A stretch of 6,282 nucleotides of DNA from Oscillospiraceae bacterium. Its GTDB lineage: Bacteria; Bacillota; Clostridia; Oscillospirales; Oscillospiraceae. Position 1 is the stretch's first letter, and each line of letters starts with the position of its first letter. The position numbers were made by a program, and so were the translations under genes. Below the pieces are notes generated by a model, which did no database searches, was not told the origin of the DNA, and saw only the letters and a list, made by a program, of their open reading frames with translations. Positions 1 to 5,386 of this stretch are shown here, in pieces. The stretch lies in the NCBI GenBank assembly GCA_020025375.1, contig JAHHSF010000077.1, forward strand, positions 1 to 6,282, read 5' to 3'.

Positions 1-154
1 CTCCCGGCGAAGGGGCGCGTCCCTGACGTTCCAGCTCGACGAGGGCATCCAGCACGCTTCCCCCGCATTTCTCCAACAGGGCCCGGGCCTCCTCGTAGCC
101 CAGATCGCACCGTGCCCGCAGTTTTTCTACTTGTTCCAGGGTGATTTCCGCCAT
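1..154 (-). CDS. Partial UBA-like (DUF4342-type) small protein, N-terminus only
   Basis: Only the first 51 codons lie in the window; the C-terminus runs off the left edge. The visible protein starts MAEITLEQVEKLRARC and continues as a compact helical segment (DLGYEEARALLEKCGGSVLDAL, residues 17-38). This matches the three-helix UBA/TS-N-like pattern of EF-Ts and of the DUF4342 proteins common in Clostridia, including the typical 'GxxxxEARxxLEKxxGxxxDAL' layout. The start ATG (154-152) is preceded by the strong Shine-Dalgarno AAAGGAGGGG (170-161 on the minus strand). In DUF4342 proteins a second domain usually follows this segment, but that part is not visible here. The cellular role of the family is not established. 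The gene is divergent from the stalk protein at 338. The UBA-like call is fairly secure; the DUF4342 assignment rests on family recall. Confidence 0.75.
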   Translation of the reverse strand, partial: MAEITLEQVEKLRARCDLGYEEARALLEKCGGSVLDALVELERQGRAPSPG

Positions 155-160
155 GGCGTG

Positions 161-170
161 CCCCTCCTTT
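161..170 (-). promoter_or_regulatory. Ribosome binding site of the UBA-like gene
   Basis: The minus strand reads AAAGGAGGGG six bases before the ATG at 154. This is a near-perfect anti-16S match and fixes the start. I did not find a convincing -35/-10 pair for this gene. TAGAAT (minus strand, near 187-182) could be a -10, but no good -35 lies 16-18 bases upstream of it. Confidence 0.7.
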
Positions 171-277
171 CTATCAGCTCTATTCTATCCGTAAGGTCTA
201 GAAAGGGCCTTGAGGGAAGATTAAAATTTCATTAAACTTAGAATATCACATTTTTTCCCCGGCGGAAAGGGTGGTTG

Positions 278-306
278 GTGACAAACGGCTCCGAGTGTGG
301 TAAGAT
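278..306 (+). promoter_or_regulatory. Sigma-A-type extended -10 promoter of the stalk/NodB-like gene
   Basis: GTGACA (278-283, five of six matches to TTGACA) and TAAGAT (301-306) are separated by exactly 17 bases. TGG at 298-300 directly before the -10 gives an extended -10 (TGn). Transcription would start near 312-314, leaving a leader of about 25 bases containing the ribosome binding site. This is a prediction from sequence only. Confidence 0.6.
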
Positions 307-337
307 GGGACTGCAAAACCAGCAAGGAGGTGGATGG

Positions 338-1486
338 ATGAAGCGAAAGATATTGGCCCTGGTCTGTGCCCTGCTCTTGCTGTGCGCCCTTCTCCCCACC
401 GCCTTGGGGGCTGAGAGCATGTACTTTTTGGCGGTGAACGACAAGATGATAGAGTACTCTGCGGACACCATGCCCATCGTCAATTCCGGGACGGTCTATG
501 TCCCCTACACAACCTTCATCGCTGAAAAAAACGGCGGGGTGAACCTGGGTGTCTTCTATGGCCGGGACCCCCAGCTCAACACCATCTCCCTTTACGGCAA
601 GCAGAAGCCCATCATTACCTTCGACATTGCCAAGGGAATCACCTATGACACCATGGACAACCTCTACCCCTACCGGGCCCTCATTCGCAACAACACGGTC
701 TACCTCCCGGCCTGGGCGGTGTGTAACTACTTTGAGCTGGAATATTCCTACCTGGCTACCAATTTCGGGCCCCTCATCCGCATCAAAAACGAGGGAGGCT
801 ATTATTTGGACGACCGCTTCTTCGTCTCCTCGGCCACGGACAAGTTCCGGGAGCAGAAGAAGCAATTCGACCGGGATCAGCGGGGCGAGGAAACCCCTGC
901 GCCCAAGCCTACCTCGTCCCCCGTGGACCCCGCCGTCCCGGGGAAGAAGCAGATCCGGGTCTTTTTTGCCTTCCGGTGCGACAGCGGAGAGGGCCCTGTT
1001 GCTCTGCTGGACCAGTTGGAGGGGGAGGGGGGCAAGGCCCTGTTCTTCTTCCGCCCCCAGGATCTGGCCCGATGGGACGACCAGATTCGCCGCCTCCTGG
1101 CCCAGGGGCACCGCATCGGCTTCCTGGTGGATGGACCCGACGCCGCCACCTGTCAGGAGCAGGCGGAGGAGGGCAACCGCCTCCTGGCGCACATCGCCCG
1201 GACCAGCACCGACTTCCTCCTGGTGGATGGGAGTTCCGCCCTGCGGAAGGAGCTGGCCACCCAGGGATGGGCCTGTTGGACCAGTCATGTCTCCAGCCTG
1301 TCCTATGCCGGGGCCAGGCCGTCCACCCTGGCCACCGCCCTCCAGGAGGGGGTGGACCGGCGCACCTCCTCTGCCCGGGTGCTGATGGACGACTCTTCCA
1401 CCTCCAGCCAGGCGCTTGGCCGTCTGCTCACGAAGATGGATACCAAGGACTACCTCATCCGCCAGATTGCCGAGAGTGACCTGTAA
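338..1486 (+). CDS. Secreted stalk-domain protein with a degenerate NodB/polysaccharide-deacetylase-like domain
   Basis: The protein is 382 aa. The start at 338 is chosen because AAGGAGG (324-330) sits seven bases upstream and the protein then opens with a classical signal peptide: MKRK, a Leu/Ala/Cys-rich core (residues 5-20) and a likely cleavage after TALGA (25). Residues 27-165 resemble the copper-amine-oxidase N-terminal 'stalk' repeats (VND...VNSGTVYVPYTTFIAE; YRALIRNNTVYLPAWAV), a non-catalytic beta module of clostridial envelope proteins. A basic segment and a Pro/Thr linker follow (about 169-204). Residues 205-382 follow the NodB order: IRVFFAF; LLDQLEGEGGKALFFF; IRRLLAQGHRIGFLVDG; a tail near RVLMDDSSTSSQAL. 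The metal-binding TFDDG is replaced by AFRCDSG, HxxxH by FLVDGP, and the late LHD by LMDD, so deacetylase activity is unlikely. I infer an extracytoplasmic wall- or glycan-binding role. The signal peptide is secure, the stalk likely, and the NodB relation is pattern-based. Confidence 0.75.
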   Translation: MKRKILALVCALLLLCALLPTALGAESMYFLAVNDKMIEYSADTMPIVNSGTVYVPYTTFIAEKNGGVNLGVFYGRDPQLNTISLYGKQKPIITFDIAKGITYDTMDNLYPYRALIRNNTVYLPAWAVCNYFELEYSYLATNFGPLIRIKNEGGYYLDDRFFVSSATDKFREQKKQFDRDQRGEETPAPKPTSSPVDPAVPGKKQIRVFFAFRCDSGEGPVALLDQLEGEGGKALFFFRPQDLARWDDQIRRLLAQGHRIGFLVDGPDAATCQEQAEEGNRLLAHIARTSTDFLLVDGSSALRKELATQGWACWTSHVSSLSYAGARPSTLATALQEGVDRRTSSARVLMDDSSTSSQALGRLLTKMDTKDYLIRQIAESDL

Positions 1487-1489
1487 GCC

Positions 1490-1517
1490 AAAGCCCCCGT
1501 CTCAGACGGGGGCTTTT
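1490..1517 (+). terminator. Intrinsic terminator after the stalk/NodB-like gene
   Basis: AAAGCCCCCGTC (1490-1501) pairs with GACGGGGGCTTT (1505-1516) around the three-base loop TCA, and the 3' arm runs into TTTT. The hairpin begins four bases after the TAA stop. It is a strong GC stem and should separate this gene from the next one. Confidence 0.9.
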
Positions 1518-1774
1518 ACTATTTATAATATGGTGGCTGTGGGCCCGGAGGGCCTGTCACGGCGCGATGCAGGTTCCCTGAAAAATGGCCCCCTCAAAAA
1601 TGATGCTTTCCCTTCATTTTTGGGAGCCCTTACCAAGAGTTTCTCGCTGTTTTTTCCCTTCCTTCACAAAAAACCGACGGTCTAAAATTTTGAAAAACCC
1701 TGTATTTTCAATGGTTTTTGTCCATGATGCCCAGAAAAGCAAAGTTTCCCTGGACGAATTGGTAAAAATTTTTC
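1518..1774. other. Long AT-rich intergenic stretch without a recognisable gene
   Basis: Together with the promoter and leader of the next gene, this makes a 377-bp gap between coding regions. I see no ribosome binding site followed by a plausible reading frame on either strand. The base composition becomes AT-rich from about 1640 onward, in contrast to the GC-rich genes on both sides. It contains two short inverted repeats: CAAAAATGA (1595-1603) with TCATTTTTG (1614-1622), and TTGAAAA (1690-1696) with TTTTCAA (1705-1711). Neither is followed directly by a proper U-tract. No known riboswitch consensus was recognised. Confidence 0.5.
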
Positions 1775-1803
1775 TTGCATTTTTGGTGCAAAGAAGTTAC
1801 AAT
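1775..1803 (+). promoter_or_regulatory. Sigma-A-type promoter of the SleB-like hydrolase gene
   Basis: TTGCAT (1775-1780) and TACAAT (1798-1803) are separated by exactly 17 bases, each differing from consensus at only one or two positions. The predicted transcription start is near 1810, giving a leader of about 54 bases. Two dyads overlap it: TTGCA (1775-1779) with TGCAA (1787-1791) on the -35 side, and GTTAC (1796-1800) with GTAAC (1807-1811) around the -10. The -35/-10 spacing suggests vegetative expression rather than a forespore sigma factor; this is inference. Confidence 0.7.
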
Positions 1804-1811
1804 ACAGTAAC
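1796..1811. promoter_or_regulatory. Candidate operator: palindrome spanning the -10 element
   Basis: The perfect inverted repeat GTTAC-N6-GTAAC covers the -10 hexamer (1798-1803) and reaches the expected start site. Its size and position fit a dimeric repressor site. No specific regulator family can be named from this sequence, and arms of five bases can arise by chance in AT-rich DNA. Confidence 0.35.
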
Positions 1812-1838
1812 AAAGATTAAAAAACGGTATCAATCTTT
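1812..1838 (+). other. Short 5'-leader hairpin before the SleB-like gene
   Basis: AAAGATT (1812-1818) pairs with AATCTTT (1832-1838) around a 13-base loop, close to the predicted 5' end of the mRNA and about 10 bases before the ribosome binding site AGGAG (1849-1853). The stem is AT-rich and weak. A 5'-end stabilising role or fortuitous pairing are both possible. Confidence 0.3.
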
Positions 1839-1848
1839 TGTAAAGTTT

Positions 1849-1863
1849 AGGAGAATTTTTTTT
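1849..1863 (+). promoter_or_regulatory. Ribosome binding site with oligo-T spacer for the SleB-like gene
   Basis: AGGAGA (1849-1854) precedes the ATG at 1864. The spacer from AGGAG to ATG is ten bases and consists almost wholly of T (eight T residues at 1856-1863). This site selects the start at 1864 over upstream in-frame codons, because the signal peptide begins immediately after it. Confidence 0.75.
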
Positions 1864-2682
1864 ATGAAACAGCGTATGACCGCCCTTCTGCTGGCCGTGG
1901 TGCTCACCTTTGCCCTGGCCGGTCAGACCTTGGCCGTGGACGTACCGTCCATCATGGTCAATGGAGAGGCTATCCAGATGGACGCCCCGGTGTCCGTCCA
2001 GCACGAGACCACCTACGTTTCCTATTGGCCCATCGTGAAGGCCTTCTACCCCGACGCTGTGGCGTCCTGGGAGAGTGACCGGGCCATGGTCCGGGCCGCC
2101 GGCCTGACCCTGGAGCTCCAGCCCGGAGCCCCCTATCTCGTCGCCAATGGCCGTTACCTCTATATCCCCACCGGCATCCAGGTCACTCCCGAGGGGATCC
2201 TCACCCTGCCCATCCGCACGCTGGGCCTGGCCCTGGGCATCGAGGTAGGCTGGGATGCCCAGCTGGGCGCCGTCGTCCTCACTGACAACGAGGCCGGCCC
2301 CATCAAGAGCGCCGACCAGTTCTACAGCCAGGATGTGCTCTATTGGCTCAGCCACATCATCAACGCTGAGAGCGGGAACCAGCCCCTCACCGGCAAGATT
2401 GCCGTGGGCAATGTTATCATGAACCGGGTAAACTCCCCTCTTTTCCCCGACACGGTCTATGAGGTCATCCATCAGGCCAATCAGTTTACCCCCGTCCGCA
2501 ACGGTTCTATTAAGAAGACACCCAACGCTCAGAGCGTCATCGCCGCCAAGCTGGTGATGGAGGGGGTCAACACCGCCGGCCACAGCCTGTATTTTATCAA
2601 CCCCCGCGTTTCCGGCAACAGTTGGGTGGCCCGCACCCGTACCCCTGTGACCACCATTGCTTCCCACGCATTCTACTGCTGA
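1864..2682 (+). CDS. Secreted cell-wall hydrolase, stalk domain plus SleB/CwlJ-type hydrolase domain
   Basis: The protein is 272 aa. MKQR and a hydrophobic core (residues 6-20) ending in a likely cleavage after QTLA (24) make a clear signal peptide, so it should act outside the membrane on peptidoglycan. Residues 28-140 form a copper-amine-oxidase-like stalk domain (IMVNGEAIQMDAPVSV; LTLPIRTLGLALGIEVGWD; GAVVLTD). Residues about 154-272 match the Hydrolase_2 family of SleB and CwlJ: LSHIINAESGNQPLTGKIAVGNVIMNRV, with Glu169 at the position of the catalytic glutamate, then QFTPV (207-211), SLYFINP (241-247) and a closing TTIASHAF (263-270). Relatives of SleB cleave glycan strands in the spore cortex, some as lytic transglycosylases. 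Here the stalk domain replaces SleB's usual peptidoglycan-binding repeats and the promoter looks vegetative, so I infer general wall remodelling rather than germination alone. Its upstream neighbour is another stalk protein in its own transcription unit. Confidence 0.85.
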   Translation: MKQRMTALLLAVVLTFALAGQTLAVDVPSIMVNGEAIQMDAPVSVQHETTYVSYWPIVKAFYPDAVASWESDRAMVRAAGLTLELQPGAPYLVANGRYLYIPTGIQVTPEGILTLPIRTLGLALGIEVGWDAQLGAVVLTDNEAGPIKSADQFYSQDVLYWLSHIINAESGNQPLTGKIAVGNVIMNRVNSPLFPDTVYEVIHQANQFTPVRNGSIKKTPNAQSVIAAKLVMEGVNTAGHSLYFINPRVSGNSWVARTRTPVTTIASHAFYC

Positions 2683-2704
2683 TACCGTATCCATGCAAAA
2701 CAAA

Positions 2705-2735
2705 AGCCCTTCCTCGGCTGAGGAAGGGCTCTTTT
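2705..2735. terminator. Bidirectional intrinsic terminator between convergent genes
   Basis: AGCCCTTCCTC (2705-2715) pairs with GAGGAAGGGCT (2720-2730) around the loop GGCT. On the plus strand CTTTTTATT follows; on the minus strand the sequence reads TTTTGTTTT after the stem. It lies 22 bases after the hydrolase stop codon and 28 bases past the stop of the convergent cinA, so it can serve both. Confidence 0.9.
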
Positions 2736-2758
2736 TATTGCGCTGCGATAAAAATGGG

Positions 2759-4000
2759 TCAATTTCCCTGCAGGGCCAGGCGGACCATGTTCAGGGCGTG
2801 GCTGGCCGCCACGGTGCGGGTCCGGGCCCGGATGGTCCCGCAATGGAGCGTCTCGACCTGGACGCCGCCCTCCTGGGCCAGGGCCACATAGACCAGGCCC
2901 ACTTCGTTGCCCCGGTCATCGGGGGTGGGACCGGCCACCCCGGTGACCGCCACGGCGAGGTCGGTGCCCAGGGCCTTCCGGGCTCCCTGGGCCATGGCCT
3001 GGGCTACGGGGGCGCTCACCGCGCCGTACTGGTCCAGCAAATCCTGGGGCACCCCCAGGACGTTGGCTTTTACTTGGTTTACATAACTTACGATTCCGCC
3101 GTGGAATACCTGGGAGGCACCAGGCAGATCGGTCATCCGCTTGGCGATGAGACCGCCGGTACAGCTCTCCGCGGTGCCCAGAGTCTTATCCGTTTTCTTT
3201 AATAGGTCCAGGACCACGCTTTCCAGGTTGGGAACGTCCATGCCGTAGACCTTATCCCCAAGGAGTTGACATAATTCTTCACAAACCGGGGCGAGCAGGG
3301 CTTCGGCCTGAGCCTCGGTCCCTGCTTTGGCGGTGATTCGCAGTTCGCACTCCCCCTCCTTGGCATAGGGGGCCAGGGTGGGGTTCTCCATGGCGTTCAT
3401 CCGGTCCCGGAGCATAGCTTCCAGGGCGGATTCCCCCATGCCAAAGATCTTCAGGGTGTGGGAGAGGATGATGCCCTCGGCCAGCCCCCGCAGATAGGGG
3501 ACCACCCGGTTACGGAAGAGGGCGGTACACTCCCTGGGCGGGCCAGGGAGGAGGATGACGTGCTTGCCGTCGGCCTCAAAGGCGCAGGCGGGGGCGGTGC
3601 CCCAGTCGTTGTCAAAGACGGTACAGCCCTCGGGGAGCATGGCCTGCTGGAGGTTGTTCTCGCTCATGGGGCGCTCCAGCCGGGCAAAGTAGGCCCGGAT
3701 GCGGTCGGCGGAGCGCTCGTCAAAAACCAGCTTCTTTCCAAACGCTTCGGACAAAACGACCTTGGTAAGGTCGTCGCAGGTGGGGCCCAGACCGCCGGTG
3801 GTGATGATGATGTCGGCCCGGCTCTTGGCCACGGTCACCGCCTGGCGAAGCCGCTCCGGGTTGTCCCCCACCACGGTGTGGTAGTAGACGTTCAGCCCCA
3901 GGTCGGACAGCCCCTGGGAGAGCATCTGGGCGTCGGTGTTCACGATGTTGCCGAGGAGCAGTTCGGTGCCCACGGCGAGAAGTTCAACGGTATGCGGCAT
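2759..4000 (-). CDS. cinA: CinA: MoCF-domain / nicotinamide-nucleotide amidase-type protein
   Basis: At 413 aa this has the usual full length of the two-domain CinA family. Residues 1-170 are the MoCF (molybdopterin-binding-like) domain: AVGTELLLGNIVNTDA (9-24), TTGGLGPTCDDLT (67-79) and LLPGPPRE (150-157). A linker region with GMGES (187-191) follows. The C-terminal CinA/PncC domain (about 258-413) carries TAESCTGG (276-283, Ser279), GGIVSYVNQVK (301-311), TGVAGPTPDD (353-362) and VGLVYVA (367-373). PncC-type domains deamidate nicotinamide mononucleotide in pyridine nucleotide salvage, and some MoCF domains act as ADP-ribose pyrophosphatase. In Gram-positive bacteria cinA was named for competence and damage induction. 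These activities are family knowledge and are not shown here. The GxAGP loop lacks the common Gly-rich run, a mild variant. The start at ATG 4000 has AAGAAGG about nine bases upstream. The gene follows thiI on the same strand. Confidence 0.95.
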   Translation of the reverse strand: MPHTVELLAVGTELLLGNIVNTDAQMLSQGLSDLGLNVYYHTVVGDNPERLRQAVTVAKSRADIIITTGGLGPTCDDLTKVVLSEAFGKKLVFDERSADRIRAYFARLERPMSENNLQQAMLPEGCTVFDNDWGTAPACAFEADGKHVILLPGPPRECTALFRNRVVPYLRGLAEGIILSHTLKIFGMGESALEAMLRDRMNAMENPTLAPYAKEGECELRITAKAGTEAQAEALLAPVCEELCQLLGDKVYGMDVPNLESVVLDLLKKTDKTLGTAESCTGGLIAKRMTDLPGASQVFHGGIVSYVNQVKANVLGVPQDLLDQYGAVSAPVAQAMAQGARKALGTDLAVAVTGVAGPTPDDRGNEVGLVYVALAQEGGVQVETLHCGTIRARTRTVAASHALNMVRLALQGN

Positions 4001-4027
4001 TGTGCTCGACCTTCTTTACTGAAAATA

Positions 4028-4052
4028 GGGGGCGGGTCCGGGACCCGCCCTT
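4028..4052 (-). terminator. GC-rich hairpin between thiI and cinA (possible terminator or attenuator)
   Basis: GGGCGGGTC (4030-4038) pairs with GACCCGCCC (4042-4050) around CGG, with two further G·T pairs possible. On the minus strand it is followed by CCCTATTTTC, a poor U-tract. It lies immediately after the original thiI stop (4057-4059) and about 28 bases before the cinA start, leaving little room for a separate cinA promoter. Partial termination or a processing/stability element seems likelier than full termination. Confidence 0.5.
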
Positions 4053-4056
4053 GCGT

Positions 4057-4161
4057 TTATTCTTTTTCGGGGACAAAGGTGACCTTCTCGATTCCGTCCA
4101 CGGCCTCGCGGACCATTGCCTCGATATCGAAGCCGGCCTCAGCCTCGGCGGCCTCCAGCTC
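4057..4161 (-). pseudogene. In-frame ThiI C-terminal remnant beyond the amber codon
   Basis: Directly after TAG (4164-4162) the same frame stays open for 34 codons, reading ELEAAEAEAGFDIEAMVREA then VDGIEKVTFVPEKE, and ends at TAA (4059-4057). In Firmicutes ThiI the TPK.PKTRPK segment is normally followed by just such an acidic stretch, a 'DFExxxxxAV' helix and a short beta-type end. This is therefore the normal tail of thiI, cut off by one codon. A single base change (for example from GAG, CAG or AAG) would restore a 395-aa protein. Confidence 0.8.
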
Positions 4162-5244
4162 CTACAGCTTGGGGCGGGTGCGGGGGTGCTTGGGGGTGAA
4201 GACGGTACAGCAGTCCTCATAGGGCAGGTTGGAGGTTTCCAGGGTATTGATCTTCCGGGCGATGCGGATAATCTCCTCCTTATCCATGCCGATGAGGGGC
4301 CGGAATACGGGCAGCTCACAGACCGCCTCGGTGCAGCGCATGGCGTACATGGTCTGGCTTGCCACCTGGCCCAGGCTCTCCCCGGTGATAAGGGCCCCGG
4401 CCCCCTCCCGGAAGGCCACCCGCTGGGCAATACGCATCATGAACCGGCGCATGAGGATGGTGAACAGCTCCTCGGGGCAGGAGCGGCGAAGCTCCTCCTG
4501 AATGGCGGTGAAGGGGACGATGTGAACCTTGAGCCGTCCGCACCAGGGGGTGAGGAGCTTGGCCAGGTCCAGCACCTTCTGCTTGGCCTCCTCCGAGGTA
4601 TAGGGGTAGCTGAAGAAATGGACCATTTCCAGCTGGACCCCTCGCTTGGCCATCATCCAGGAGGCTACGGGTGAGTCGATGCCGCCGGAGAGAAGGGAGA
4701 TGGCGCGGCCACCCATGCCCACGGGCAGGCCGCCCGCGCCGGGCTGGGGGTCGGCGTGGACGTAGGCGGCGTAGTCCCGGACCTCCAGATGGATGGTCAG
4801 CTCTGGGGCGTGGACGTCCACCAGCAGGTCGGGATAAAGCTCGTCCAGCTCCCCGCCCACCCACTGGGAGAGCTGGATGGAGGTCATGGGGAAAGACTTG
4901 TCCGCCCGCTTGGATTCCACCTTAAAGGTCTTGGCGGCCCGGAGCTGGCCGTCGAAGTAGGTCCGGGCGGTCTCCAGCATGGCCTCGGGGGTCTTGTCGC
5001 AGGCCCGGGCGCGGGAGAGGCCAACGATACCGAAGATTTTCGTCAGGGCGTTCCAGGCTCCCTCCATGTCGCACTCGTCGTTCTGCGGCTCCACATAGGT
5101 GGTGGACTGGCGGGTGTAGATATGAAACTTGCCGTAGGGAGTGAGGCGGCGGCGGATGTTGCTCATCAGCTTCTCCTCAAAGCTCCGGCGGTTCAGGCCC
5201 TTCAGGACCAGCTCACCCAGTTTCAGCAGGAAAATTTCGTTCAT
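4162..5244 (-). CDS. thiI: ThiI tRNA 4-thiouridine sulfurtransferase, C-terminally truncated by an in-frame TAG
   Basis: ThiI adenylates U8 of tRNA and transfers persulfide sulfur to make 4-thiouridine; in many bacteria it also supplies sulfur for the thiamine thiazole. The N-terminal ferredoxin-like domain is at residues 1-60 and the THUMP domain at about 60-165 (FGIVGLSRA, 71-79). The PP-loop ATP pyrophosphatase domain starts at SLLSGGIDSPVAS (183-195), followed by GESLGQVASQT (288-298). CC at 345-346 in YEDCCTVFTPKHP matches the position of the catalytic cysteine (E. coli Cys344). There is no rhodanese domain, as is normal in Firmicutes. The start at 5244 is chosen because AAAGGAG lies seven bases upstream; a more upstream TTG at 5271 has no such site. 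Translation stops at 360 aa after RPKL, yet 34 more codons of family tail follow in frame, against about 395 aa expected. The core catalytic parts are intact, so activity may be reduced or retained. No cysteine desulfurase partner gene is visible. Confidence 0.9.
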   Translation of the reverse strand: MNEIFLLKLGELVLKGLNRRSFEEKLMSNIRRRLTPYGKFHIYTRQSTTYVEPQNDECDMEGAWNALTKIFGIVGLSRARACDKTPEAMLETARTYFDGQLRAAKTFKVESKRADKSFPMTSIQLSQWVGGELDELYPDLLVDVHAPELTIHLEVRDYAAYVHADPQPGAGGLPVGMGGRAISLLSGGIDSPVASWMMAKRGVQLEMVHFFSYPYTSEEAKQKVLDLAKLLTPWCGRLKVHIVPFTAIQEELRRSCPEELFTILMRRFMMRIAQRVAFREGAGALITGESLGQVASQTMYAMRCTEAVCELPVFRPLIGMDKEEIIRIARKINTLETSNLPYEDCCTVFTPKHPRTRPKL

Positions 5245-5251
5245 ATGGTAC

Positions 5252-5258
5252 TCCTTTA
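5252..5258 (-). promoter_or_regulatory. Ribosome binding site of thiI
   Basis: The minus strand reads AAAGGAG about seven bases before the ATG at 5244. It decides the start in favour of MNEIFLLKLGE and against a nine-codon N-terminal extension from a TTG. Confidence 0.75.
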
Positions 5259-5386
5259 TCGTTTCCCCCAAAGGGGATAAATTTATTTTTCCCTTACAGG
5301 GGGGACGGACACTCCGGGGGCGGTCTTCTATTCACCGCCCGGCACCGCCAGGCGGATGCCTGTGCTGACCGGGCCTCGTCCCTGTC
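5259..5386 (-). other. comM-thiI intergenic leader with GC inverted repeats
   Basis: This 128-bp spacer separates the comM stop from the thiI ribosome binding site. It contains GGGCGGT (5318-5324) with ACCGCCC (5334-5340), and an imperfect repeat GGCACCGCC / GGCGGATGCC (5341-5360). None is followed by a U-tract on the minus strand, so I do not call a terminator. A small CCCC-TTT-GGGG hairpin lies just before the thiI ribosome binding site. No convincing sigma-A promoter and no TPP riboswitch consensus were found, so thiI may be read through from comM. Confidence 0.4.

Noticed and set aside
254..268. TTTCC-CCGGC-GGAAA hairpin as a terminator in the divergent region
   Set aside because: The stem is only five pairs and has no U-tract on the relevant side of either gene.
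275..337. Extended N-terminus of the stalk/NodB-like protein from a TTG at 275
   Set aside because: The segment overlaps the predicted promoter and the ribosome binding site, and the signal peptide starts at the ATG at 338.
221..1288. Long open frame on the minus strand opposite the stalk gene
   Set aside because: It is a GC-bias shadow: low-complexity Gly/Val/Leu/Gln-rich translation, no ribosome binding site, no recognisable domain. The same reasoning removes the long frames opposite the hydrolase (1708-2703), cinA, thiI and comM.
1585..1863. 93-codon upstream extension of the SleB-like protein
   Set aside because: It would bury the signal peptide and translate through the promoter; the ATG at 1864 has its own AGGAG site.
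4162..4164. Pyrrolysine insertion at the thiI TAG
   Set aside because: The position is in a poorly conserved tail with no reason for a special residue, and no pyl gene is visible. Nonsense mutation or sequence error is simpler, though suppression is left open in the findings.
5245..5271. N-terminal extension of ThiI (MGETIKEYH) from a TTG codon
   Set aside because: No ribosome binding site precedes the TTG, whereas AAAGGAG fits the ATG at 5244, and family members begin at the equivalent of MNEIFLLKLGE.
5259..5386. TPP or other riboswitch ahead of thiI
   Set aside because: The CUGAGA-type and other conserved TPP core elements are absent, and no other riboswitch consensus was recognised.
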